From the NCBI RefSeq assembly GCF_036237315.1, contig NZ_CP108356.1:2170001-2234000 (forward strand): a DNA stretch of 64,000 bases, in the 5' to 3' direction. Positions 25,405-33,451 of the stretch are shown piece by piece. The position numbers were made by a program, and so were the translations under genes. The notes beneath the pieces were generated by a model. The model saw nothing but the letters and a program-made list of their open reading frames with translations, made no database searches and was not told the origin of the DNA. Source of the DNA: Streptomyces sp. NBC_01351 (GTDB lineage: Bacteria; Actinomycetota; Actinomycetes; Streptomycetales; Streptomycetaceae). Each line of letters begins with the position of its first letter. Position 1 is the first letter of the stretch.

Positions 25405-26940
25405 ATGATGCGAAACCTGAGGCTGGCGGCGTCTCGGCGCGCCAAGCACTTACTGGCTTCGGCCGTTACCCAAGTGGCGCCACCGATTCGACGCGGCATC
25501 GAGACCACCATCAGCGAGGGCATGCACGCCACGGTCCTCGGCGCGTCGCTGAAGCAGCAACTTCGCGCTGCACCAGTTCGGTTGACAGCCCGATACCTTA
25601 CCTTCGCGGTCAAGCGCGCACGTCTCGCCGCACTGGCTCCAGAACCAGTCGGAGGCAACCTTTCCGGATATCTGGCAGGGGTTCGGGACGCGGGCATCGA
25701 AAAGGTCCTGACCCGGCTTTGCGCCCGCATCCCCGACGGCGCACGCGCCCGGCAGGACGTCACGGAACTCGCCGAAGTGGAATTCGCGGTTCGCCAGGGC
25801 ACGGCGAAGCCGGAACAACTCCGGCGGCTCCTGGAGTTGGCTCCGAGTGAACTGCGCATCGTCCGAGACCTCGGCCGGCCGTGGGACCGCGAGGGCGACG
25901 AGGAACTCCGCGAGACGCTGCGCCCCGCCGAGACCCTGGCCTACGTCGCCTGGGACCTGAAGCAGTACGCCTGCACCACCGGCCCGATCAAACGCACCAA
26001 CATCTACGCCGCCTTCGTCGACACCTACGGCGACGCCGCCACGGAGCGAATACGGGAGGAAATCTCCCATTTCGAAGCGCTCTTCGAGAAGGGGCTGCGA
26101 TCGGTCGGCGCGGAGCACCAGGAACAGCTCGAACGGGCGTTCTTGCTCCACTGCGCCCCGCTCCGGGACGACTTCCCGGACCCGGCCGCCGACCGGCACG
26201 AAGAGAAGAACGCGGCCGAAGGGGTGTCGAGTGCCGTCGTCCTGTTCGGCATGCTGTGCGCCCTCGGATGGCTGGTGGCCTACGTGGCGATCGTCTACCG
26301 GGGCTTCGCCGATCAGACGTACGGCGTGCCACTCGCCGCCTTCTTCGCCAATCTCACCTGGGAGTTCGCCTACGGCTTCCTCCTGGACCCGCTCGGCGAC
26401 TACTTCCACACCGCGAGCATCGCCGGCTTCCTGGTCGACGTGGTGATCGCCTGGCAGGTGTGGAAGTACGGCGCGGCGCAGTTCCCGGACAGCGCGCTCG
26501 GCCGCTACTTCCGGCCCGTCTTCGGACTGTGCGTGGCCGCCGCCCTGTCGGTCAACTACCACGCGTTCATCGACCTGGCAGATCCCGATGGGGAGTACAC
26601 GGGATTCGGCATCAACCTGATGATGTCCATCCTGTACCTCAAGATGCTGGAGGACCGCGGCTCCCCTGCGGGCCAGTCGATGTACATCGCCATCGGCAAA
26701 TGGCTGGGCACGCTGTGCGCCTGGATCGCCACGGCCCTCACCGTCACCACCTCACCGCAACGGACCTGGCCCACGAGCTGGTCCGAGTTCACGCGGAAGT
26801 CGCTGGGCCACCGTTCGTATCCGCTGACCCCGCTGATCAACGTCATGTACGGGTGGACGTTCCTGCTGGACGTCGCCTACTGCGTCCTGCTCCACCGCTC
26901 CATAAAGGCCGCCGGCATGTCGCCTTGGCGCCGGCTCTGA
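25405..26940 (+). CDS. Fusion: YtpB-like domain + Pyr4/PaxB-type membrane terpene cyclase
   Basis: 511 aa. Residues about 1-280 form a soluble all-helical domain homologous to the protein at 27718-28638 (shared TNIYAAFVDTYGDAATERIR block). Its acidic motif is degenerate (WDLKQYACTTG). Residues about 300-511 have about 6-7 TM helices and match fungal Pyr4/PaxB integral-membrane terpene cyclases: FFANLTWEFAYGF with the presumed catalytic Glu (E320), and WTFLLDVAYCVLL with the second acid (D489). These enzymes protonate an epoxide or alkene to fold polyprenes into rings. TTA codon at L16. ATG 25405 chosen after GGGAGG; TTG 25399 is also possible. Confidence 0.78.
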   Translation: MMRNLRLAASRRAKHLLASAVTQVAPPIRRGIETTISEGMHATVLGASLKQQLRAAPVRLTARYLTFAVKRARLAALAPEPVGGNLSGYLAGVRDAGIEKVLTRLCARIPDGARARQDVTELAEVEFAVRQGTAKPEQLRRLLELAPSELRIVRDLGRPWDREGDEELRETLRPAETLAYVAWDLKQYACTTGPIKRTNIYAAFVDTYGDAATERIREEISHFEALFEKGLRSVGAEHQEQLERAFLLHCAPLRDDFPDPAADRHEEKNAAEGVSSAVVLFGMLCALGWLVAYVAIVYRGFADQTYGVPLAAFFANLTWEFAYGFLLDPLGDYFHTASIAGFLVDVVIAWQVWKYGAAQFPDSALGRYFRPVFGLCVAAALSVNYHAFIDLADPDGEYTGFGINLMMSILYLKMLEDRGSPAGQSMYIAIGKWLGTLCAWIATALTVTTSPQRTWPTSWSEFTRKSLGHRSYPLTPLINVMYGWTFLLDVAYCVLLHRSIKAAGMSPWRRL

Positions 26941-27011
26941 GCACCTCCGCTCCGCACCTCCGCTCCGCAACGGCGCTGCCGTCCGTGCCGGGACGGCAGA
27001 AGGGAATGGTC

Positions 27012-27062
27012 ATGAACACGCTCCGCCGACAGTTCACCGGTCCCGTCGAGCCCACGTCGTGA
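27012..27062 (+). CDS. 16-aa leader peptide coupled to PAP2 gene
   Basis: MNTLRRQFTGPVEPTS, with AGAAGGGAA upstream, ends in TGA that overlaps the GTG start of the PAP2 gene (GTGA). The PAP2 gene has no good ribosome site of its own, so this short frame may serve for translational coupling. It is too short for further support. Confidence 0.4.
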   Translation: MNTLRRQFTGPVEPTS

Positions 27063-27721
27063 CCGGCGCCGCAGCCGGGACCGCCCCCCGACACCTCCTC
27101 GGATCGGCAGTCGCGGCGACGGCGCTCGTCACCCTGACCGCGCTGGTGGCGTCCGGGAGCAACGCCGTCAGCGCGTTCGACGCCGAGGCCCGTGCACTGG
27201 CCGACCGCGCTTTCGGGGCATCGGGCGGCTCCTGGCTCGGCGCCGGCGGACCGGCGGACATGGTGGGCTCGGCCCTGGTGTGGGCGGGCCTGCTCACGAT
27301 CCTCGGCGTACTGCTGCGCCGCCGCCGGCCGGGCGCCGCACTGTGGGTGCTCGGTGGCCTGAGCGTGCAGTTCGCGGTGGAGACGGCGCTCGAAGTGCTG
27401 GTGGGACGGCCGATGCCGCTGCCGGCCGACGGCACTGCCCCCGACCCCGGGTACAGCTTCCCGTCCGGGCACACGGCCTCCGCGACGCTCATCGTGTTGG
27501 CGCTGCTGGTCGTGCTGCGTACCGGCACACCCGTGTGGTGGCTGTGCCTGGGCCTGGGTCCGGTCCTCGTGGCGGCTGTCGCCGTCTCCCGCGTGCTGGC
27601 AGACGCCCACCACGCCGCCGACGTCGCGGGCGGCGTCCTGCTCGGGCTCGCGGTCGGCTTCGCGGTCGCCTGGCGTGTGGACACCCGCACCCCGGACACC
27701 TCCGGAAAGGAAACACGATGA
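27059..27721 (+). CDS. PAP2-family membrane phosphatase
   Basis: 220-aa inner-membrane protein with 5-6 TM helices. PAP2 motifs: GRP, PSGHT (SFPSGHTAS), and SRVLADAHHAADV (SRx5Hx3D). The lysine that normally opens motif 1 is not evident (TALEVLVGRP). The family dephosphorylates lipid or prenyl diphosphates, so here it could cleave prenyl-PP or a phosphorylated terpenoid. Its stop overlaps the next gene's start (ATGA). Confidence 0.85.
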   Translation: MTGAAAGTAPRHLLGSAVAATALVTLTALVASGSNAVSAFDAEARALADRAFGASGGSWLGAGGPADMVGSALVWAGLLTILGVLLRRRRPGAALWVLGGLSVQFAVETALEVLVGRPMPLPADGTAPDPGYSFPSGHTASATLIVLALLVVLRTGTPVWWLCLGLGPVLVAAVAVSRVLADAHHAADVAGGVLLGLAVGFAVAWRVDTRTPDTSGKETR

Positions 27722-28638
27722 ACAGCTTGGCCCGTCTGGCGTCGACCCCTCTGGGGAAGGCGATGGGCATCACGCGGGACTACGTGTCGCACATGTACTA
27801 CATCGTGGACGAAGTGCCGCGCAGGCAGCGCTTACGCCTGACGCCCGTGCTGCTCGGCGTCGAGTACCTGGTCTACCGTGTCGATTCCCTGGCCGAACGC
27901 AACACGGCGGTGGACCTCGACGCCGAGCGCAACAGCGACTACGAGGCGTTCCACACGTACAAGAAGGCTTTCGAGAAGGTGCTGCGGTCCCTGGGCGCAT
28001 GGAACGAGGAGGTGGCCTTCCTGGTCGACGAGGCGGAGCGGTTCATCCGCCTGGAGAACGCCACGACGTCGCGCGGCTCCGTCACCCGTCAGGACGCTCT
28101 CGCCCTGGTCGAACTGAGACCCACCGACGTGCGTCTGCTGCGTGCCATGACCTTCGCCCTTCGCGGACGGTCGATGGGCCCCGCGGCCCGGGACCTGCTC
28201 TGGCCGGTGGAAGTGCTCGCGGACATCGCGAACGACCTCGGGCACTACGAACAGGATGTCGCCTCGGGGACCTTGAACGTCTACGCCTGCTTCGTGGAGC
28301 TCTTCGGCGACGCGGCCGCCGCAGAGTTGCGACGCGAGGTGGACCGGTACGAGTCGATGTTCCTGGATCGCCTCTCCGCGCTGCCACCCGAGCGGCGCGC
28401 ACGGGTCGCGGAGGTCTGCCGACGCCGCTACGCGGCGGCCGTGCGGCCGTACCCCCGGGCGATCACCACGCCCCCGGACCCCGCGCCCCCTTCACTGCCC
28501 GCCGGCACGAGCCTGCGCAAGAAGGTGGCCATCGGCGCGGCCCTGGCCGTCGGCATCCTCGGCGCAGCGGCGTACGGGCGTGGCCGGCGGCCGCTCTTGA
28601 TCACGGCTGCCCGCCGCCTGCCTCGGCCATCTGCCTAA
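27718..28638 (+). CDS. YtpB (DUF2600)-like putative terpene synthase
   Basis: 306 aa, helical, with one C-terminal hydrophobic helix (about 265-290). RVDSLAERNTAVDLD (D56 onward) lines up with the DYLDNLCDRS-type motif of the YtpB/tetraprenyl-curcumene synthase family. YEQDVASGTLNVY (E178, D180, N187) lines up with that family's second motif (QEED-x3-GDLNF), and the spacing fits. This alignment is from memory and needs an HMM search. It is homologous to the N-terminal domain of the fusion gene upstream but keeps the acids lost there. TTA codon at L39. ATG with GGAAAGGAAA; coupled to PAP2. Confidence 0.6.
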   Translation: MNSLARLASTPLGKAMGITRDYVSHMYYIVDEVPRRQRLRLTPVLLGVEYLVYRVDSLAERNTAVDLDAERNSDYEAFHTYKKAFEKVLRSLGAWNEEVAFLVDEAERFIRLENATTSRGSVTRQDALALVELRPTDVRLLRAMTFALRGRSMGPAARDLLWPVEVLADIANDLGHYEQDVASGTLNVYACFVELFGDAAAAELRREVDRYESMFLDRLSALPPERRARVAEVCRRRYAAAVRPYPRAITTPPDPAPPSLPAGTSLRKKVAIGAALAVGILGAAAYGRGRRPLLITAARRLPRPSA

Positions 28639-28639
28639 G

Positions 28640-28905
28640 GGTGCGTCGGGAGCGCGTCGACCGGGCTCGCCAGGGGTCCGGCGTGCCCTTCGCGGAGGCG
28701 CTTTCGTCGGCGCGCTTGACCAGCAGCCACGCTTCGCGCCCGCCGCCTTCGGCGGTGCGGAAGCGGGTGAGGGAGTAGCCGCCGTGCGGCGCTGCTCGTC
28801 CGGCTCACGGCCGGTCCCGGCGCCGCTGCCGCTGCCCTTGGGCTCCACGGTCTTCGCGAAGTCACGCCGCCGCCGGTACTCCGCGAGACCCTTCTCGGCG
28901 CTCAT
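28640..28905 (-). pseudogene. LigD 3'-phosphoesterase-domain remnant
   Basis: The start (MSAEKGLAEYRRRRDFAKT; GGAGGTGACC ribosome site) matches the N-terminus of DNA-ligase-D phosphoesterase-domain proteins. After about 38 codons a shift of frame leads directly to the family's C-terminal end (HGGYSLTRFRTAEGG, then EAWLLVKRADE and GTPDPWRARS). The catalytic middle is deleted and no continuous frame remains. Confidence 0.75.
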
Positions 28906-28930
28906 GGTCACCTCCGGCGTCGTCCCGCCC

Positions 28931-29374
28931 TCAGGTGACGGGTTCCGGTGCCGGTACGGGCCCGGGAAGGGGCCCCGGCTGAGGGTGCGGCTCGGGACGC
29001 GGTGCGGGCGGCGGCTGGGGATCGGGCTCGGGCTGCGGCGGTGCCGGGGGCACCGGATCCGGCCCGCCCGGCGCCGGAACCGGGCCCGGCAACGGCCCGG
29101 GATGCGGACCGGGACCCGGGCCAGGCGACGGCGTCGGACTGGGCGGGACGGGATCGTTCGGCGGAGTACCCATGGCCGCGGCCCCCTCACGGCTGCCCTG
29201 GAGGGGCGGGGACGGCGGTCGATCGGGCTCCGGCTCCGGGCCCGGGGCGGGCGTGGGCGCCGGCCGGGGTGCCTGGGGATCTCCGGGCCACGGGTGCGTG
29301 GGAGGCGCCGGATGCGGATCCGCGGGGTCCCGGGGGAACGGGTGGGTAGGCGGGCCGGTCTTCAGATTCGTCAT
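28931..29374 (-). CDS. Proline-rich hypothetical protein
   Basis: 147 aa, more than a third proline, with repeated PGP/PxP units (LPGPVPAP occurs twice) and no hydrophobic helix. It opens MTNLKTGPPTHPFPRDPADP. Low-complexity proteins of this kind recur in Streptomyces and are poorly conserved. The start site lacks a strong ribosome site. It may be intrinsically disordered or partly a coding artefact of high GC. Confidence 0.45.
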   Translation of the reverse strand: MTNLKTGPPTHPFPRDPADPHPAPPTHPWPGDPQAPRPAPTPAPGPEPEPDRPPSPPLQGSREGAAAMGTPPNDPVPPSPTPSPGPGPGPHPGPLPGPVPAPGGPDPVPPAPPQPEPDPQPPPAPRPEPHPQPGPLPGPVPAPEPVT

Positions 29375-29634
29375 GGTCCGTCCGGTTGCGTCAGGGAGCG
29401 GTAGCTCGGTTTCCCCTCCACTCCGTCTTCTGCTCCGCGCCTTCCCGCTCTCATCCGGCCCAACCTCCGCTGTCGCCATCCCCCGGTTCCCCGTTCCCTC
29501 CGGCGCTCCCCAGCTCCCGTTCACGCTCCGCCGCCCGGGTGTCCGTCCGCCATGTCGCCGTGTCGTCGCGGGGCCCGCCCTGCCTCGGTACGAGGATGTG
29601 GCGGACGTTCCCCGAACCGGCAGGAGCCTGTCCC

Positions 29635-29919
29635 GTGCTCGAACGCAAGCGCCGCAAAGACGACAAGGGCCACACCGAGATCACCTTCGTCCTGCCGGCC
29701 GACACCCCGCCCGGACCGGTCAGCGTCGTGGGCGACTTCAACGACTGGCAGCCGGGCACGCACGAGCTGCGGCCACGCAAGGACGGCACCCGCGCGGTGA
29801 CCGTCGCACTGCCCGGCAAGAGCACGCACGCCTTCCGCTACCTGGCGGCGGGCGACTACTGGTTCAACGACGAGGGCGCCGACGCACTCGACGGCTCCAA
29901 CAGCCTGCTCCGTACCTGA
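29635..29919 (+). CDS. Isoamylase N-terminal (CBM48-like) small protein
   Basis: 94 aa consisting of one early-set beta-sandwich domain. ITFVLPADTPPGPVSVVGDFNDW matches the glycogen-binding/AMPK-beta-type module, with the GDFNDW signature and a YWFNDEG near the end. GTG start with AGGAG at 8 nt. The enzyme domain normally attached is absent; such stand-alone modules are common in Streptomyces and may bind glycogen or trehalose enzymes. Confidence 0.8.
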   Translation: MLERKRRKDDKGHTEITFVLPADTPPGPVSVVGDFNDWQPGTHELRPRKDGTRAVTVALPGKSTHAFRYLAAGDYWFNDEGADALDGSNSLLRT

Positions 29920-29999
29920 CGGGCTGCGCCCGCACACGTACGCACCGTCCCGGGGGCCCGCGAGTACCGTGGGAAGGGCTCCCGGGGGTGCACCAGCGG

Positions 30000-30794
30000 A
30001 TGGGGTTGACCGTCGTGTCGACATCGAGTCACGAAGTGTTCGGCGCACCCTGCTGGGTCAGTCTGCCGGCCCGCGACCTCGGCGCCGCGCAGGAGTTCTA
30101 CGGCGCGGTTCTCGGCTGGGAATTCGGGCCCGCGCATCTCGGAGGGGTGTTCTCCGTCGGCTTCAGCGACGGGGTCCCGGTGGCCGGCCTCGGCTCCCAG
30201 CCCGCGACGCACACGATCCCCGTCGCCTGGACCCCGTACTTCGCCGTGGACGACGCCGACGCCACGGCGGCACGCATCCTCGAACGCAGCGGAACCGTCG
30301 CCGTCGGCCCCCTGCCCTTCGGCACCGGACGCGCCGCGCTCGCCGCCGACCTCGACGGGGCGGTCTTCGGGATCTGGCAGGGCGACGCCATCCCCGACTG
30401 GGACATGGACGGCGAAGCCGCTCCGGCCTGGCTCGAACTGCGCACCAGGAACGCCTTCGAGGCAGCCATCTTCTACGGCGAGGTCCTGGAGTGGGCCTGC
30501 GAGCACGCCGGCTGCTGCGAGGTCGCCTACGTGGAGGAGAACAACCACATCCAGCTCCGCCACGCGGGCCGGACCGTGGCCCGCCTGCACGGCGGGACGC
30601 TCGCGCAGGCCCCCGACCCGCATATGCGGCCCCACTGGCACGTCCACTTCCGGGTGCCCGACCTCGAAGCCGCCGTGAATGCGGCCCTCGGACTGGGCGG
30701 CAGCACCGTCCTCGGGACGGACTCCGGCCCCTTCCCCCACGAGATCACCCTGAGGGACCCCGACGGCGCGTTGTTCAGCATCGTCGGCCCCTGA
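30000..30794 (+). CDS. VOC (glyoxalase-like) family protein
   Basis: 264 aa with two VOC modules (about 12-125 and 140-260). The first opens APCWVSLPARDLGAAQEFY and the second WLELRTRNAFEAAIFY; the last strand is DPDGALFSI. It has the same layout and key phrases as the VOC protein at 10916-11707, so the two are probably paralogues. ATG 30000 and GTG 30015 are both possible starts. Stands alone. Confidence 0.82.
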   Translation: MGLTVVSTSSHEVFGAPCWVSLPARDLGAAQEFYGAVLGWEFGPAHLGGVFSVGFSDGVPVAGLGSQPATHTIPVAWTPYFAVDDADATAARILERSGTVAVGPLPFGTGRAALAADLDGAVFGIWQGDAIPDWDMDGEAAPAWLELRTRNAFEAAIFYGEVLEWACEHAGCCEVAYVEENNHIQLRHAGRTVARLHGGTLAQAPDPHMRPHWHVHFRVPDLEAAVNAALGLGGSTVLGTDSGPFPHEITLRDPDGALFSIVGP

Positions 30795-30805
30795 TCGCAC
30801 CGGCC

Positions 30806-31447
30806 TCAGTCGGATCTACGCAGGTCAGCGGCGGCTCCCTTGGAGAGTTCAACCCGGACCAGGGCGGCTGCCAGCCTCGGCACGTCATCGGCCGTGACGA
30901 GATGTGCCAGGCCCTCGGGCGTCTTGGGGAGCCCGAGCTCGGCGGCGGCGTGGCGGGCCCGGCGGTCGAACGAGGGACGCAGCTCGGGCCATACGCCCTG
31001 GGCCTCCCGGCAGAAGATGTCCGCCCCGACCGGGCCGATCCGCGGGACCTCCCGCAGCAGCTCCCGCACCCGTCCGGGATCTCCGTCGGCCTCGTCGCGC
31101 AGCCGGCGCAGGTCCCCGCGGTACCGGTCGAGGACGAGCTCGGCCCCGGCTCCGAGCGCGGTGGCGGTGCTCTCGTCGTAGCGGCGGTAGTGCGCGCGGC
31201 CGAGTGCGTCCACACGGTCCTGCCAAGGGGCGGCGGCCATCGCCCGTGGGGTGCGCATTCCGGCCGAGAAGAGCTCGCGGGCCGCCGCCACCGCGATGTC
31301 GGCCTTGATGCGGACGGAGAACAGCACGCAGAGGGCCAGCAGTTGGTACAGCGGCGCGGGTGTGTTCCGCAGCCGGATGCCCGCCTCCTCGGCGTGGGTG
31401 CGGCCGTACTCCGCCAGGAGGTGCTCGACCGTCGCTTCCCGGGACAT
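30806..31447 (-). CDS. HhH-GPD family DNA glycosylase/endonuclease-like protein
   Basis: 213 aa resembling the endonuclease III fold without its C-terminal 4Fe-4S cysteines. The helix-hairpin-helix reads REVPRIGPVGADIFCREAQG and is followed by the GPD-like loop. The family catalytic Lys/Asp are not clearly placed, so activity is uncertain. Starts 3 nt after the stop of the truncated phosphatase gene and was probably co-transcribed with it. Confidence 0.7.
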   Translation of the reverse strand: MSREATVEHLLAEYGRTHAEEAGIRLRNTPAPLYQLLALCVLFSVRIKADIAVAAARELFSAGMRTPRAMAAAPWQDRVDALGRAHYRRYDESTATALGAGAELVLDRYRGDLRRLRDEADGDPGRVRELLREVPRIGPVGADIFCREAQGVWPELRPSFDRRARHAAAELGLPKTPEGLAHLVTADDVPRLAAALVRVELSKGAAADLRRSD

Positions 31448-31450
31448 GGC

Positions 31451-31837
31451 TCAGGCCGCACGGGGAGCGGGTGCCTCACGCGGTTCCCGGTCCGGTGGGT
31501 GCCACTCGGCCGGCAGGATCGTCGCGTCGTCGATGAGGTGGCCCTCGTGGCGGTCCGAGGTCAGCTGGTTGGACCCGGTGCGGTACGCCCAGCCGGCGAG
31601 CGTCCCGTCCACGGGCAGACCCGGTTCACCGCCATCGGCGGCATCGGAAGGGTCCTCACCCAGGGGAACGAGCCTGATCTGCTGCAGATCGGCCAGGTAG
31701 ATCACCGAATCGAGCAGCCCCAGCGACTGCGTCGCACTGCGCACGAGATCAGGCAGCGCTCCGGGACTGATCCTGTGCGCGGACCGAAGCAGCGAACTCA
31801 CGAGCCCCGCGAACTCGGCATTGTCCATGTCGGTCAC
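31451..31837 (-). pseudogene. SpoIIE-type phosphatase gene with internal deletion
   Basis: Encodes 128 aa. Residues 1-100 match the N-terminal GAF region of Streptomyces SpoIIE/PP2C phosphatases (ISPGALPDLVRSATQSLGLL; YRTGSNQLTSDRHEGHL). The next residues (DDATILPAEWHPP) match the extreme C-terminal strand of the PP2C domain. The intervening 250 or more residues, with all metal-binding aspartates, are gone and the frame is kept. Confidence 0.7.
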
Positions 31838-31995
31838 CGCCTGTCACCGCGGTACGACGGCACGCCCGGCCCGCCGGATCACGCCTCAACTCTACCGGCG
31901 CAGGGCAGTACACCACCGCACCTGACCCCGATCCGCGGGGATCTCCTTGGCGCGCGCGTTCACGCTGGGACGGGAACCGCGGGGCATCGTGACGC

Positions 31996-32826
31996 CTTGC
32001 CCGGGATGCGACCTCGATGACGAAGCCACTGCGGGGCCGGGTGGGGATCCGGCTCAGCGGGATGGACAGGTGCTGATGCGGTACGGCGGGGTCCGTGCGG
32101 GCGAGGGCCGAGGACAGAGGCGCGAGCAGGGAGAGGGTGATGTCGTGGGCGGCCAGGCCTGCGATGAAGGGCACGAAGGGGTAGAAGCGGCGGACTTCGT
32201 GGGCGAACGCGCGGGCGCGGGCGGAACCGTCGGTCTTCAGCTGGTCAGGCCGGCCGGGGTGGCGGTGGAGGGCGTGGGCGGCGAAGGTGACGTACCAGGT
32301 GACGGCGACGGTCGGACGGATGATGTTGAGGAGTTCGACGGCCGCCGTGTGCGGATCGAGCAGGGTGCCGTCCGGTTCGCGGTGCAGGGCGACCGTCTCC
32401 AGCACCGTCCCGGCGACCAAGTGAGGGTCGTCCGCGCGGACTCGGTTCACGGCGGCCATGAGGCCCTGCTCCTGGCGGCGGGCTCGGCGGGCCCGTACGT
32501 GCCGGGGTCCGGCCGTGGCGAACCCGTCCACCATGGCCACGCAGTCCTCGGCGATCTCATGGGCCGCGTCCTCCGTGACCGGCAGACCGGCAGACCGGAC
32601 CAGTCACAGATCACCCCCGCGAGCAGGGTCGCCACCTCGTCGAACAGCACCACCCCGCGGCCCTCCCAGCGGGTCACGGCCTCGCGCCGGCCGCTCTCCA
32701 CCCGCGCGGTCAGACCGCCGATCGCCACACCACCGGCGCGCCGTCACGGGCCCGGCGCAGATCCGGGGCCCGCGCATAGCCGTGGGCCGGCAGGGACAGA
32801 GTGCCGTCGATGTGGTGACCGGACAT
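31996..32826 (-). pseudogene. CYP152-like P450 pseudogene
   Basis: Pieces of a fatty-acid peroxygenase-type P450 occur in order across frames. The N-terminus (MSGHHIDGTLSLPAHGYARA, then TGA after WRSAV) is followed by LTARVESGRREAVTRWEGRG in another frame and by HTAAVELLNIIRPTVAVTWY to AFAHEVRRFYPFVPF. The extreme C-terminus (SIPLSRIPTRPRSGFVI) is joined on after a deletion that removed the haem-cysteine loop. At least two frame changes and two deletions, so non-functional. Confidence 0.75.
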
Positions 32827-33097
32827 ACCGTGCGCCTACCCGAGGCGGGTGCGCGCATTCGGGCCGGGGCTCATGGTCGCTGCGAACGCTCAGGAGCCCG
32901 TGCAGCGGCGGATCACGGATGGTCCCAGCTGCTCAGCCACTCCGTAGCCGCCCGAATTCCTCGCCCCCTCGCTCGACTGCCCGTAGCACCGCTGCGCCTT
33001 ACAGGGGAGCCGCCGGAGCGCCACCCGCTCCGCTCCACCGGATGCGGGCCATGGTGAACAGCCTGGACAACGGCAGCAGCGAACGAGGAGAGCAGCC

Positions 33098-33451
33098 ATG
33101 GCAGACGAGGGCATCTGGGGTTACCGCGCCGATTCCGGCTACGGGACCGGAATCGACTTGATCGGATTCAAGGTCGAGGCGACCGACGGAAGCATCGGAA
33201 AGGTCGACGAGCACACGGACGAGGCCGGAGCCGGCTACCTCGTCGTCGACACTGGTGGATGGATCTTCGGCAAGCACGTACTGCTTCCCGCCAGCACCAT
33301 CCAGCGCGTCGACCGCGACAACGAGACGGTCTACGTCAGTCGCACGAAGGACCAGATCAAGGACGCCCCGGAGTTCGAACGGGAGAAGCAGCCCCGCGAC
33401 CCCAGCTACCTGGAGCAGTTCGCCAAGTACTACGGCATGCCGCACATGTGA
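33098..33451 (+). CDS. PRC-barrel domain protein
   Basis: 117 aa. The PRC-barrel is about 20-90 (IGFKVEATDGSIGKVDEHTD ... YLVVDTGGWIFGKHVLLPAS), followed by a short charged tail. ATG with AACGAGGAGAG upstream. Small PRC-barrel proteins are common stress-associated proteins in Streptomyces with no proven role. Intact, unlike its neighbours. Confidence 0.85.
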   Translation: MADEGIWGYRADSGYGTGIDLIGFKVEATDGSIGKVDEHTDEAGAGYLVVDTGGWIFGKHVLLPASTIQRVDRDNETVYVSRTKDQIKDAPEFEREKQPRDPSYLEQFAKYYGMPHM

